Assembly (NCBI RefSeq): GCF_004337985.1
Contig: NC_043742.1
Coordinates: 2,280,176-2,344,175 of the forward strand
Origin: Pyricularia pennisetigena
Lineage: Eukaryota > Ascomycota > Sordariomycetes > Magnaporthales > Pyriculariaceae
Direction of reading: 5' to 3'
DNA: 64,000 nt
The notes under the pieces are model-generated. The model searched no databases. It was not told the DNA's origin and saw nothing but the letters and a program-made list of their open reading frames with translations. The translations under genes were made by a program, and so were the position numbers. This document shows, in pieces, positions 1-10,633 of the stretch; position 1 is the stretch's first letter, and the number at the start of each line of letters is the position of its first letter.

Positions 1-71
1 TGCCATCAGTCTTGGCCATTTTTGGAACCTAAATAGAGATAAACTATGAAACAGCTGCATCTTGCTGTGCG

Positions 72-77
72 TATAAA
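72..77 (+). promoter_or_regulatory. Possible TATA box of the small secreted-protein gene
   Basis: TATAAA lies about 180 bp upstream of the start codon at 251, with a pyrimidine- and CA-rich stretch between them, as in many fungal 5' leaders. Only the motif and its position support the call; the transcription start is unknown. Confidence 0.35.
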
Positions 78-250
78 GTGGCCCAGTCCATCCAGACTTT
101 CGAGACTTCTTATCAATTCCAACCATCAGCCTCCAATCCAAGCTCATTTCAATACCTACCTATTTACCTACCAGCCGGTCTGCCTTTCCCACGTTCCTTG
201 ACGGCACGTTTAACCAAGTCTTTGACCTTTCTTTCTCACCTACAATCACC

Positions 251-558
251 ATGAAGGTAGGACGGATCTAAACCCTCCAGCAAGCTGCTCGTTTGTCAAG
301 CAACATTCTAACCACCACCATTCCTCGTTACAGTTCTTGACCATCATTACCCTGGCCGTCTCGGCCGTCGCAGCGCAAACCTGCGTGCTCAAGTGCTCAA
401 GCGGACCTCAAGGCGGAAACGACGTCACCACTACATGTTCCAGCCAGGGTGTCACCTGCACCACCCAGCAGGGCCTTCAATGCAAGCTCGGCTTCCCGTC
501 CTTTACGCCACCGGCGCAATGTACCTTCTGTTCATGTGCGCCGCCCTCGGGAGTATAA
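251..558 (+). CDS. Small secreted cysteine-rich protein, two exons
   Basis: The gene is read as exon 1 at 251-256 (ATG AAG), an intron at 257-333 (GTAGGA...TTACAG, with a CTAAC branch site at 308-312) and exon 2 at 334-558. The product has 76 residues. MKFLTIITLAVSAVAA is a convincing signal peptide, leaving a mature chain of about 60 residues with eight cysteines at 19, 23, 37, 44, 52, 65, 68 and 70. It is rich in Ser, Thr and Gln, and no transmembrane segment follows. The unspliced frame has no ATG, so the two-codon first exon decides the start. Size, secretion and cysteine density fit a candidate effector or another apoplastic small protein; I do not recognise a family. It lies about 2 kb from the start of the transposon-packed region and shows no stop-generating mutations. 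Confidence 0.75.
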
Positions 559-2460
559 TGCTTTGGCGGTGAATAAGGATTCAACAAATCTCGGACGTGT
601 TGGTCGGGGGATGAGGTTTGGGTCAGCAGTCAGTTTGGACCGGTGGACTTCCTTTGATTAGGGGGAGGGGATTCTGCGAGTCTATGGAATGAGACTATGA
701 GAGTGGACACAGGCCCACGCAATTTGGCGTCCTAGATAACTGGACAAGAGCTCCAGAGAAAATCTAGAGGGGTTGTCTCAATGATTATTTTTCAAACTGT
801 CAAGACGTGAAGATGACATTCATGATAAATGCTTGTTGGAATCGTGCAGCCAAAAACCCAAGTTTGTTTGGAGAAACACGTTCTTCAGGACGTTATATAC
901 GGCCCTGGGCTCTTAAAATAAAGCGACTAAAGCTGACATGCTAGCTTTCAAAAAGCAGTAAATGGTGCATAACCCAGGGGACAAACAAGCTAACATCACA
1001 AAGAGCCCGAATCATCGCGACAAACAGAAATATCTTGTCTGTCCTCTTGTGTACCTTGGACATATGATATATGAAACCCATTTTCAATCAGATTCTCACC
1101 GAATTTGGATTTGGATTCCTCAACAGCACATATCTACGTCTCGGTTCCTTTCCCAGACCAGACCTGCAAAACCCTTTGTTTGATCACGGTCCACATTGGA
1201 TATTGTCTTCCCTCAAAAACTTTTATCGAGACTTAATGAACCGATATCCGCGCAGAAGCTGCAGTTCTCACTGCAAACAAGGGCATCGCATGAATAGTTG
1301 CTGCCCATCTTTCGATCTGTACCTTCAGTCAGAGACACTGCGACTTTCTTCCAGCCTCGTGCGGCTTGACATCGTTTTTGGAAACCCTTGACGCAGCTTC
1401 CGTGCCTGACCACAGCGGCTTGGAGCCGAGAGAAAGCCAAAGAAAGACGATGATTGTGCATCAATTGATGGGGTCAGAACAACTCAGAATCGAATGCATT
1501 AGGAAGGCGTCATCCGCTGGTCATGTTATGGTGCACTCCAAGCCCCCCCCCCCCCAAGAACACGGACAGACCAAGGCTTGAGAACAGCGATCCAGATCTT
1601 GATGCAAGACTTGAGTTACGGCCTCAAAGCCTAGGGAAGCAGGTAAAAATGAGTATCTCCCGTGGCCAGGAGCTTACACCGATGACGGCATATGGGTCAG
1701 ACAGCTGCGATTTACTGTCAACCTGCCTAACAAGGCCGTAAATTCCAAAACTGTGGGTGAACCCCCCCATATTCCTACATCTTGCAGTAAAATGGAAGCT
1801 GCAATCGGTCCTGCACATGCAAATGAAAAATTATCGAGTAGCGCTTTATAACTCTCCGCCGGGTTCCTTGCCACTGTTGTGATTTTGACCAATTTCATTG
1901 CACACCGGAAAGTTTAAAAATCAAGGTCAACTGGTGCATCCCACTTTGCGCACAGCTTTGGCCCAGTACATGCCGACCGCCACTCGACTCACAACTGGGA
2001 CTGGACTCTCCAGGCGAGCCAGGCAGATGCACTTTGTCCTGGAAATTATTTCAACTGGATTGCAGCCCATGAGGTGCAATAAGCCGGAAAAGAAGCCATG
2101 TTCTAGCGACATGCGATCTGCAGAAAGAACAACCCACGTTCGACAAGCTTGATTTGAAAGTTGAAGGTTAACAAGGCATAGTAAATTAACATGTCCTTGC
2201 CAGGAGTGGTTTTGAGCTGAAAAATCATTGCATATAATCATTCCCCTAAAGGCTGAACCTAGTATGCCCCTAATGCAGCAACGCAAGGCACGATGTGTAA
2301 ATGCATCTTTTCCAGAAAACAATCAAATTATACAATCCCAGCCACCATCAATTTCCCGGTTCAGGTTGAGGTTCAGGATCAGGTTCCGTTATATCAGGAC
2401 AATATCTGCGCCGAATCTCGACACGCAAAATTTCCTTTTTTGGATGCGCCCCTGAATCTG
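559..2460. other. Non-repeat flank without a convincing gene
   Basis: Base composition is balanced here, unlike the AT-rich DNA that follows. AATAAA-like motifs near 913-920 could serve as a 3' end for the upstream gene. Short open frames exist on both strands, the longest being 131 codons on the minus strand at 1927-2322. None has a signal peptide, domain, splice pattern or codon bias that I can support. A run of ten C lies near 1545-1554, and a purine-rich imperfect GGTTCAGG repeat at 2361-2387. Confidence 0.5.
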
Positions 2461-2603
2461 CCCTGAGCCGCACTAAATTGCTCTAAGCCGCACTAAACTG
2501 GCCTAAGTCTGAATTAAACTACACTAGACTGCATTAAACCGCCCTAAATTAATCCTAAACCGCATTGAATTGGTCTAGATTTACCCTAAATTGCACTAAA
2601 TTG
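2461..2603. repeat. Degenerate CTAAAC-type short tandem repeat
   Basis: About 14 imperfect units of 10-11 bp alternate between forms such as CTAAACCGCA and CTAAACTGCC. The array sits at the border between the balanced flank and the first retrotransposon remnant. The units resemble a diverged CCCTAA repeat but are neither regular nor pure, so an interstitial telomere origin is only a possibility. Confidence 0.6.
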
Positions 2604-2786
2604 TTATTATCCTATTTTGGTTTACTAACACTGTACTACATTTTGTAATAGTCCATTTTCGGAATTTTTAAATGTTTTTCCACGTATAGTGATGCAAAGC
2701 AACAAAATTGAAACGAAAAAGCAAATTACTGGGTTAAAACTGGTACATTTTAACATTATTCCTTATTTACGTTTGCGATATACTTT

Positions 2787-3343
2787 TGTTAACAATATGG
2801 GTTGCTAACCGGGGTTTAGGCATTAGCCTAGGTGCGGCGTGGTATTAGTTGCGCTATAAAGCCTGTAATTACAGGGTTCGAATGTATTAAATACACTAAA
2901 ATTTTGGGATTAATAACTTAGATTAATTAGTAGGGTAAACTTTGCTTTATTTCCCTTATATACCCTGCGACACCGAAATGGGGGTCCCTACGCCAGAAAG
3001 CGTTCGGGTACCGCACACGATTTTCCGAAAAATTATTTTGTATGGGTTTTGGAAAAAAACACCCCTATCGCCATATAAACCATTTCTGGGTTCGCACTAG
3101 TTTGCTGATTTAGTGAAATTTTTAACCCGATATAGGGTAGCTGATTCGTAGGTGTAGGGTGGGTGTTAAACCCGGTACAGGGTAATTAACCCCATTCGCT
3201 AACCGTTAGATCGCAATTCCTGCAATATAAAATATAACGGGAAATCCGGCAACCCCGACAGCCCTACTTCGACACTATCTACTATAGCTTATATACAAAT
3301 AAAAATGGACTCATTATATGCTAAATAACGCATATAATTAACC
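2787..3343 (-). mobile_element. Copia-1 LTR remnant
   Basis: This is a complete LTR of the Copia-1 family in minus orientation. It starts TGTTAACAATATGGG and ends ...ATAATTAACC, where the family end is ATTAACA. It matches the LTRs at 15128, 22298 and 55499. About 14 bases of the expected purine tract (read here as its C/T-rich complement) follow before homology is lost, so the internal region has been deleted. TpA-for-CpA differences from the other copies are common. Confidence 0.85.
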
Positions 3344-4022
3344 CCTTTCTGGCTACTGTTCGAATAATCTCACTGGCGCGTATGCACGAATAAGGAGATA
3401 CGGGGCGGAGGATCCGACCCGGCGGAACGGGATGACTAATTGCGGTGCACGGACCGCAATTGGATAACTAAAGGCGACGCACGGGCCGCACGCAGAGTTT
3501 TAGCTAGCGGTATAATAATAACGTATTATCGCCAAATTTGAATAAAGAATTACACCGAATACATCCGGATATAGAAAAATATATCGTTATTACCCCTTTT
3601 ATTAAATGTTACCACGACATATTAATAAAACCACGGTTTTACGAACATGAATTAGGAAATAAAAAATACGGCAGTCAGTTGTACGAAACTCACAAATTAG
3701 TAACGTGAAAAAATAAATCGCGCGCACGAAAGCCCATCCTATTAAATGTTTAAACGCTTAAATCCGGTGTAAAGTATTACCTAAAATTTAAATTGGATGT
3801 TCTCCCATCGGAAAAACCAGAAATTTGAAAATTGGACGAATTTAGTGCGTTTGTATTAAAAAATTAAATTGTACGTTAGTGTGCGACGACTATATAGTGT
3901 CCATTTAAGCGAATAACCATTGCAAAAACGGTAATAATAAATAATATACCAAATACTCGCGATAAAAATAACCACGAATTCGAAAAGCAATAGCTACCTA
4001 TAATAAAACTATCGCGCACACC
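3344..4022. other. Unassigned AT-rich segment
   Basis: After a few bases of Copia-1 3' untranslated sequence, this stretch does not match other parts of the window. Its first 150 bp are relatively GC-rich, with an imperfect inverted repeat around TGCGGTGCACGGACCGCA at 3441-3458; the remainder is AT-rich without open frames. It is probably the remnant of another RIP-mutated repeat, but nothing in it can be identified. Confidence 0.4.
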
Positions 4023-4251
4023 TGTTAACAATATGGGTTACTAACGGGGGTTTAGGCATTAGCCTAGGTATGGCGTGGTGCTAATTGCGCAATAAAGCCT
4101 GTAATTACAGGGTTTAAATGCACTAAATGCATTAAAATTGCTCACCAAAATGGTTTACTATTTTTGGGATTAATAGCTTGGATTCATTAGTGGGGGAGAT
4201 TTTGCTTTATCTCCCTTATATACTCTCCGACATCGAAATAGGGGTCCGCAC
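4023..4251 (-). mobile_element. Left part of the split Copia-1 LTR
   Basis: This is the outer part of the 3' LTR of the minus-strand Copia-1 copy that continues at 9782. It starts TGTTAACAATATGGG and is interrupted after GGTCCGCAC (4243-4251). That nonamer is repeated at 9782-9790, where the LTR resumes and runs to 10134. Confidence 0.85.
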
Positions 4252-5128
4252 TAGTCTCAGTGCTCAGACTAAACCCCCCTGCTTCGCAATGGGGACCGAG
4301 CGCTCCATATACCTTTTAGCCACATGGTTTTTCGACCAATTACATTGGCCGAAAAAATCGCGCTCGTTCTAGTTTGAGGATATTTTGTCGCATTTCGCCG
4401 TTTATAACGGTACCACCAACGATAATTTGTCGCATTTCGCCGTTTATAACAGGCATATACATTATATTATAAACAGGCCTTATAAACGCAGTGCGACCGT
4501 ACGTTAAATGCAATTGGTTGCATTATTTATACGCGCAACCAATTGAACAGCGGTATAATTAATATACTATATTTAAAATATAATAGCAAAAAAAACAATA
4601 CAATTACGGTATGCAATTAAATATACGAATAAAATATAAAATAAAAATTATAAAGATATAAAATATCCTGCGTTAGATTAATTGGAGTTTAAGAAATTTG
4701 GTATTGAAAACCGCGTCCTTATATAGTCTCAGGGCTTATCCCTGAAGCCCAGAGCTTCACAATTGATCCATTTCGCTCCACTTCGTGGCTCAATTGCGGC
4801 TTTGCAATGTACCTGTGGGTCCATCCAAAGAACGCTTTGGTTCAGGTTTGAGGACAACTTGTCGATTTCCGCCGTTTATGGCGGTATTTTTGGCCTTTTT
4901 TCGACCGACACTCCTTTATTATTCCACAATTACGCAAAATATCGAAAAAAGAAAATATCGTTGAAAATAGCGTTTATTACCGCTATTAGCAGCGATTTAA
5001 TTTATTTTTTTATTTATTATAATGGCCGAATTGGATACCACCTGCCTTTAATCCGTTTATGGCGGTACTGGTTTTTCGATTCTTTTTTCGATTTTCTATT
5101 ATTTTAATATTATTTTTAATTGTTACAA

Positions 5129-5790
5129 ATTTTATAACTTTTGCACGTGGAGGGTCGTATATATATACCGTTAGAATAAGCTTTGGTGCATATACCGTAT
5201 TATATAAACAGTTAAATAAGCGGATAGGCAAAATATAAATTTTTTACATATAATTTATAATCGAAACTCGCTTATATTTTTATCAATTTTAACGATAATA
5301 AAGTCACAGTTTCAGGGATTGGACTACGTGTGTAAACAAACGTCCACGTGGAGCTAAATTCTTCATACTGGTATTTAAAGCTTTTTAATATTAAACAATA
5401 CTAAGTATATATTTTATGAATGTTTTTGCATTATTTAATTAATTCTTTATTATTTTTGTTTTGCAACCAAATTTTACGGTTTTTGCACGTGGGGGGTGGC
5501 TCACGTTTACATAATATAATACCATAATCTGGTACACATATTTAATTATATAAACCGTTAAATAAACAGATAGGTGAGGTGTATATAATTATATCTATAA
5601 TTTACAATCGAAACCCTTACACACTTTTACCAATTTTGATAATAATAAAGCCAAAATTTCAGGGACTGCATTAAGTATACAAATAAACGTCAGCGTAAAA
5701 TTTAATTCATAATACCCATTTATATTTCTTTTTTATATAAAACAATGTTAAATTTGTGCCATTTTTCTATCTTATATTTTATTTAATTAA
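5129..5790 (+). repeat. Subterminal direct repeats of the foldback-like element, left arm
   Basis: Two direct copies of roughly 330 bp start near 5129 and 5463. Each opens with TTTTGCACGTGGRGGGT, continues through a conserved AACAGTTAAATAAGCGGATAGG-like segment and an ATAATTTATAATCGAAAC-like segment, and ends near an AAACGTC motif. Inverted counterparts lie in the right arm at 8820-9400, and further copies in the second element at 41.05-41.7 kb and 43.0-43.25 kb. Confidence 0.7.
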
Positions 5791-5937
5791 ATAAAGCTCC
5801 CAAAATTATGGTTAAATAGCATTTTAATACAGATTTAGAAAAGAACGGATAAATTAGAAGTTTTTCTAATTCTACTGTTATTTTCGTGAATTATTTAGTT
5901 TTTGAATAAATTAGTAATTACAATAAAAATTCGAATA

Positions 5938-7795
5938 ACGTTGGGCTCCACATCTCCGACCCCCCTAAAGTCCGGCCCCCTTGAAAAATGTAACGACGAA
6001 ATACCCCTTTTATAAACCGATTTAAATGTAAACCTATCAACGCACAATAATACAATCATTGTCAGGCTCTCCCGGTTCGCTAACCTCTTCTCCATCGTTC
6101 AAATCCTCTAAACAGTCCCTATTATTTTCCTGTGCTTCATAAACGTTTTTTTTGCTGACCAAAAGCTCGTTGGGATCCGGAATTACCCTTTTCCTTTTGA
6201 CCGGCCGTACCGCCTCCAATTTTGCTTTTAACAAACTGATTTTTTGCTGAGCTTCAGCCAATAAGATATCCTTGGTTTCGAAGCTTTTTTGGACTTTTGC
6301 AAACAAAAGCCGTGAAGTGGCGTTACTTTTTTCGGACCGGGAAATTTCCTGTAGTTGAAGTCGAATATCTCGGGTCGTTTTAGGGGTTTTCCAAATAAGT
6401 AAAGATTGGTCGTTAATTTTTTGGTTTGGGCTTTCCGGTGTTTTATCCCTTTGGAAGCCGTTATTTCTACCTTTTTCGACGTTGGCGTTGCTATTTTCTA
6501 ATAAAAACGGGTTTAAAAGTGGTTTTGCCAAGTTCACCGGCCATAACCCCGTCGTACGCCAACCAGATTGAATGGTTTTTGCTATAAATGCTTTTGATCT
6601 GGCTTTTCGATAGCAAAGTAGAAAGTTTCGTTTCCCAACAACCGTTGAACAGCAAAACTGGTTTACAAATCCCAGGTGACGTCGATAAGCTTCCTTTAAC
6701 GGCCCAAAAACCGATAAATCCAACGGTTGAAGAACGTGCGACGAATGAGGAGGTAAATATAAAAGCTGAATATTATTTTGGAGGCAAACAAGCATAAACT
6801 CGTCGCTGACGTGTGATCCGTGGCCGTCGAGAACTAATAAACGCTTTTCAGGAGTTAAAGGTTGGGTATTTGGAATAAACACCTTTTTTAACCATTCGAT
6901 ACCTGTTTCATTATTTGTCCACCCGTTTTCTGTTGCATGAAATTGCCAGGTATCGAAAGGACTTAAATCAGCTGGAAACCATTGTTGCTGTACGTTTTTC
7001 CCCTTAAATATAACGAGGGGAGGTATAACAGCCCCCGTAGCTGATACACATTCGATTATGCTCGTCCAACCCCGCGTTCCAGGCTCTTTTCGCTGTAATG
7101 GCCGGATTTTATTACGCCCTAACACCAGGCCATTAGATCCTTTGCCTTCCATTATACCTGTTTCGTCCATATTCCAACGGTTGGCCGGTTTTATAGTATC
7201 GATAACGGGATTTTTCAAATAGGACCACCAAGATTTAATTACCTCGGTTGTAGCCCCATTAACCCGGGCATTTTCTATTCGCCGGGGCCTTTGGGTTTTC
7301 AAAATTGGATATCGGGCTATAAAACGGCTAACCCAATGTTTCCCAAGGCTTTTTCTTTCTCCGGCGGCCTGAAGAATTCGTTCCGCAAAATAGCGTAGTT
7401 TTTGATACGTTGGCGGAAGGCCTAACGCGGCCTGCGCAAATACCCAATTTGCCAAATAGGTCTCCTGCTCCTGTGAAAGCCTTTGACAAAATCTTTTCGC
7501 TTGTTGAATTGACTGGGCCCCCTTTAAACGATCGTGAAGGGTACTCCGAGGAATACCCCATTTTTGCGAGGTTTTGTGAACTGATTTGCCATTTCTTATG
7601 TCAGAAATGGCAGCAAGAAGCTGATTTTCAATGTACTGTTTCATTGGAAAGTTTGGAGCAAGAATCTTCAAAAATCAAGTTCTAAAGTGAAAAATTCGTC
7701 TAAGTATTTATAAAATAAAACAAAGGGTTGACGTGGCTGAGTAGATATTTTTAGGGGCCGGACTTTAGGGGGGTCGGAGATGTGGAGCCCAACGT
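5938..7795 (-). mobile_element. Intact Fot1/pogo-like Tc1-mariner transposon
   Basis: The element is 1858 bp with identical 42-bp terminal inverted repeats beginning ACGTTGGGCTCCACATCTCC, at 5938-5979 and 7754-7795. It is flanked by TA dinucleotides (5936-5937 and 7796-7797), the target duplication of this superfamily. It contains one intact transposase gene on the minus strand. The lack of RIP-type damage, against heavily damaged surroundings, makes it one of the youngest insertions here. It sits inside the foldback-like element. Confidence 0.95.
6037..7671 (-). CDS. Fot1/pogo-like DDE transposase, intact
   Basis: The 544-residue protein is about the usual length for Fot1 transposases. It would bind the terminal repeats and catalyse cut-and-paste transposition into TA sites. 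Residues about 11-50 form a helix-turn-helix (GKSVHKTSQKWGIPRSTLHD), followed by a CENP-B/Tc5-type DNA-binding segment at about 58-130. The DDE core has D169 (NMDETG), D282 (VLDGHGSH) and D318 (LQPLDLSVFGPLK); the last two are 35 residues apart, so DD35D. The C-terminus is charged, with a basic VRPVKRKR segment near 486-493 that could be a nuclear signal. No frameshift or stop is present. Translation could instead begin at Met10 (codon 7642-7644), which aligns with the start of the related copy at 29333. Confidence 0.95.
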   Translation of the reverse strand: MKILAPNFPMKQYIENQLLAAISDIRNGKSVHKTSQKWGIPRSTLHDRLKGAQSIQQAKRFCQRLSQEQETYLANWVFAQAALGLPPTYQKLRYFAERILQAAGERKSLGKHWVSRFIARYPILKTQRPRRIENARVNGATTEVIKSWWSYLKNPVIDTIKPANRWNMDETGIMEGKGSNGLVLGRNKIRPLQRKEPGTRGWTSIIECVSATGAVIPPLVIFKGKNVQQQWFPADLSPFDTWQFHATENGWTNNETGIEWLKKVFIPNTQPLTPEKRLLVLDGHGSHVSDEFMLVCLQNNIQLLYLPPHSSHVLQPLDLSVFGPLKEAYRRHLGFVNQFCCSTVVGKRNFLLCYRKARSKAFIAKTIQSGWRTTGLWPVNLAKPLLNPFLLENSNANVEKGRNNGFQRDKTPESPNQKINDQSLLIWKTPKTTRDIRLQLQEISRSEKSNATSRLLFAKVQKSFETKDILLAEAQQKISLLKAKLEAVRPVKRKRVIPDPNELLVSKKNVYEAQENNRDCLEDLNDGEEVSEPGEPDNDCIIVR

Positions 7796-8819
7796 TAAAA
7801 GCTTTGTTTTAAACCACAACTGCATGCATTTTGTAATTGTAAGTCCGCTAAATAGTAGATATTATTACCTGAGCTTTAATGAATACTATACTGCATTATT
7901 TCAACTAATAATTAAGTATAATAAAAAATTACAAATCTGATTTAATATTTTAATATCTTTCCACATAAGTTGTATTAAAAAGCGCGGTTTTCAATAAACG
8001 GGTTACCAATATCCAATCAATTCATGGCAGGTTAGTCCACACTTTTACGATTTTTATTCAATTTTATATTCGAATATTTAATTATATACCGTGGCTACAC
8101 CATTTATTTTACTATTATAATGCGTATATAATATATATACCCGCTACTAACGGCAAAATGCGACAAAGTATCGTTAATAATACCGCCATAAACGGCGAAA
8201 TGCGACAAATTATTGTTAGTAATACTGGCGTACCGCCATGAATGGCGAAATGCGACAAGATGTCCTCAGACTAGAACGAGCGCGATTTTTTCGGCCAATG
8301 TAATTGGTCGAAAAACCATGTGGCTGAAAGGTACATGGAGCGCTCGGTCCCCACTGCGAAGCAGGGGGGTCTAGTCTGAGCACTGAGACTAGTCCTTATA
8401 TCTAATTTGTTCGGAAAGAAATTTCAATATTTAGTAAAATTTGTATTTTATTATTATATTTAATTATTGTGTTGAATAATGATATATAATACTGGTTTAG
8501 ACCAGAGTACTATTATTTATGATTGAGCGGATTCAAAATTACAAAGTGCATGCAATTATCGTTTAAGACAAAGCTTTTATTAATATTTTTATATTATTTA
8601 TTAATTTGTCGAAAAACTGAATATTTTACGCAAATACTTTTTAAATGAAATGAGATTTTAGTATTCCCATTTTATTATAAGCCTATATATAATCGCGAAA
8701 CAACTTCATTCTTATAAATTCTATTTAATTAAATGAAGCGAGAAATAGTAAAAAAGCATAATTTAACATTTCCTTTTATAGAAAAATAATATAAACGGGT
8801 ATTACAAGTAAGACTTCAC

Positions 8820-9400
8820 GTTAACGTTTTTATATTCGATTCTCTCAGTCATTGAAATTTTGGTTTTGTTATTGTAAAAATTGGCAAAAATATAAAAGCG
8901 TGTCGATTGTAAATTATATATAGAACCGCATATATTTTACCTATCCGCCTATTTAACGGTGTAGATAATTCGATATATACACCAAATTAAGATATTATAT
9001 TATATATATATAAACCATCCCCCACGTGCAAGTTGCATAAAGTTTGGCGGCCAAGTAAGATAATATAAAATCAATCGAATAAAGCAAAAAATCGATTAAA
9101 AATATATATTTAGCATTTCTTTTTTTTAAAAACTTTCAAAGCGAATATTATAAGTTCAATCTAACGTGGACGTTTATTTATATACGTAATTCAGCCCTTG
9201 TAATTTTGATTTTATTTTCATTGAAATTGGTAAAAATATTAACGAGTTTCGATTGTAAATCACATATAAAAATGTGTTTACTTTGCCTATCCGTTTATTT
9301 TACTACTTGTATAATGCGATATATACACCAAAACTCATTATAACGGTATATTTGTACATACGACCCTCCACGTGCAAAAATTATAAAATTTGGTTAAAAA
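8820..9400 (-). repeat. Subterminal repeats of the foldback-like element, right arm
   Basis: These are inverted counterparts of the 5129-5790 repeats. CACGTG-centred motifs (CCCCACGTGCAA near 9020 and CCTCCACGTGCAAAAA near 9364) each neighbour the segments ATTTACAATCG and CCTATCCGCCTATTTAACG in reverse orientation. Outside them lies the type B terminal arm ending at 9781. Confidence 0.65.
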
Positions 9401-10633
9401 TTAAAAATAATACAAAAGAAAATCAAAAATACAAAAAGAAATCGAAAAAGCAGTACCGCCATAAACGGATTAAGGGCAGGTGGTATCCAATTCGGCCATT
9501 ATAATAAATAAAAAAATAAATTAAATCGCTGCTAATAGCGGTAATAAACGCTGTTTTCAACGATATTTTCTTTTTTCAATATTTTGCGTGGTTGTGGAAT
9601 AATAAAGGAGTATCGGTGGAAAAAAAGCCAAAAATACCGCCATAAACGGCGAAAATCGACAAGTTGTCCTCAGACCTGAACCAAAGCGTTCTTTGGTTCG
9701 ACCCACAGGTACATTGCAAAACCGCAATTGAGCCACGCTCAATTATGGAGCTCTAGGCTTCAGGGATGAGCCCTGAAACTAGGTCCGCACCCCTTAAAAC
9801 GTTCCGGCGCCGCACACGATTTTCCGAAAAATTATTTTATATGATTTTGGAAAAAACACTTTTATCGCCATATTAACCATTTCTGGGTTCGCACTAATTT
9901 GCTAATTTGGTGAAAATTTTAACCCGATGTAAGGTAATTGATTCGTTGGCGCAGGGTGGGTATTGACCCGGTATAGGGTAAACCCCATCAACTGACCTTT
10001 AAATCGCAATTTTTGCAACACAAAATAACGGATAATCCGACGACCCCTACAGCCCCACTTCGGCAATATTTATTATAGCTTATATACAAATAAAATTGGA
10101 CCTATTATATGCTAAATAACGCATATAATTAACACCCCCTCTCTTTTGCCACTATTTATATAAAATCGGAAAAAGAATATATAAAAAAAATAAAACTTCA
10201 AAGAGAAAAATCCCCCTTATGTCCCAACCCGACTCGAATTCCAAGTATAAACCCCCTGGATAATTAAGCCTTTTATACCAACCTATAACCCCCGAATTGA
10301 AAAAAACCCCTAAAATTGTAGTAACCCCCGGATTTAAAACCCCGACTTGCATAATATTAACCCACGGAATTAATTATTAAACCAGGTAGTTAATCTGGCT
10401 ATTCGTTGGTAATAGTCCCAGTTAGGCATATTATATAGGGTATTTCGAATGCGTAAATCGCCCAAAATGTGAGCTTTTTCAATTTTAATTCAACTTTTGG
10501 ATTAGGTTCATTAATTTGGGTATATGGTCGGTATAAATTGTTTAATAATTAACCTGTACAGGGTAGATTTAGGTAAAACGGTTCGTAGTGGGTTAAAAAA
10601 ATCCAGTATTGCAAATAAAGGAAATGTAATGGG

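Larger units (their letters stand above)
4252..9781. mobile_element. Foldback-like DNA transposon with interleaved inverted repeats, copy 1
   Basis: The element is flanked by a 9-bp duplication, GGTCCGCAC. Its ends share TAGTCTCAGTGCTCA (left) and TAGTTTCAGGGCTCA (right, read inward). Two inverted-repeat pairs are visible: type A at about 4252-4720 and 7985-8396, and type B at about 4723-5790 and 8820-9781. They occur in the order A, B, A', B', so the pairs interleave rather than nest. Both contain CGCCGTTTATGGCGG-like palindromes. No transposase was found, so it appears non-autonomous. A Fot1-like element is inserted at 5938-7795. The 9-bp duplication and very long inverted arms suggest the Mutator-like group. 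An 8-bp duplication with one extra terminal base is also possible, which would point to hAT. Confidence 0.7.

Noticed and set aside
1927..2322. 131-codon minus-strand frame in the balanced flank
   Set aside because: No signal peptide, domain, splice context or codon pattern; overlapping short frames occur on both strands.
4763..5107. 114-codon frame in the foldback-like element as a possible transposase
   Set aside because: It lies in the inverted-repeat arm, matches no transposase motif, and the equivalent part of copy 2 (40682-40873) is in another frame and length.
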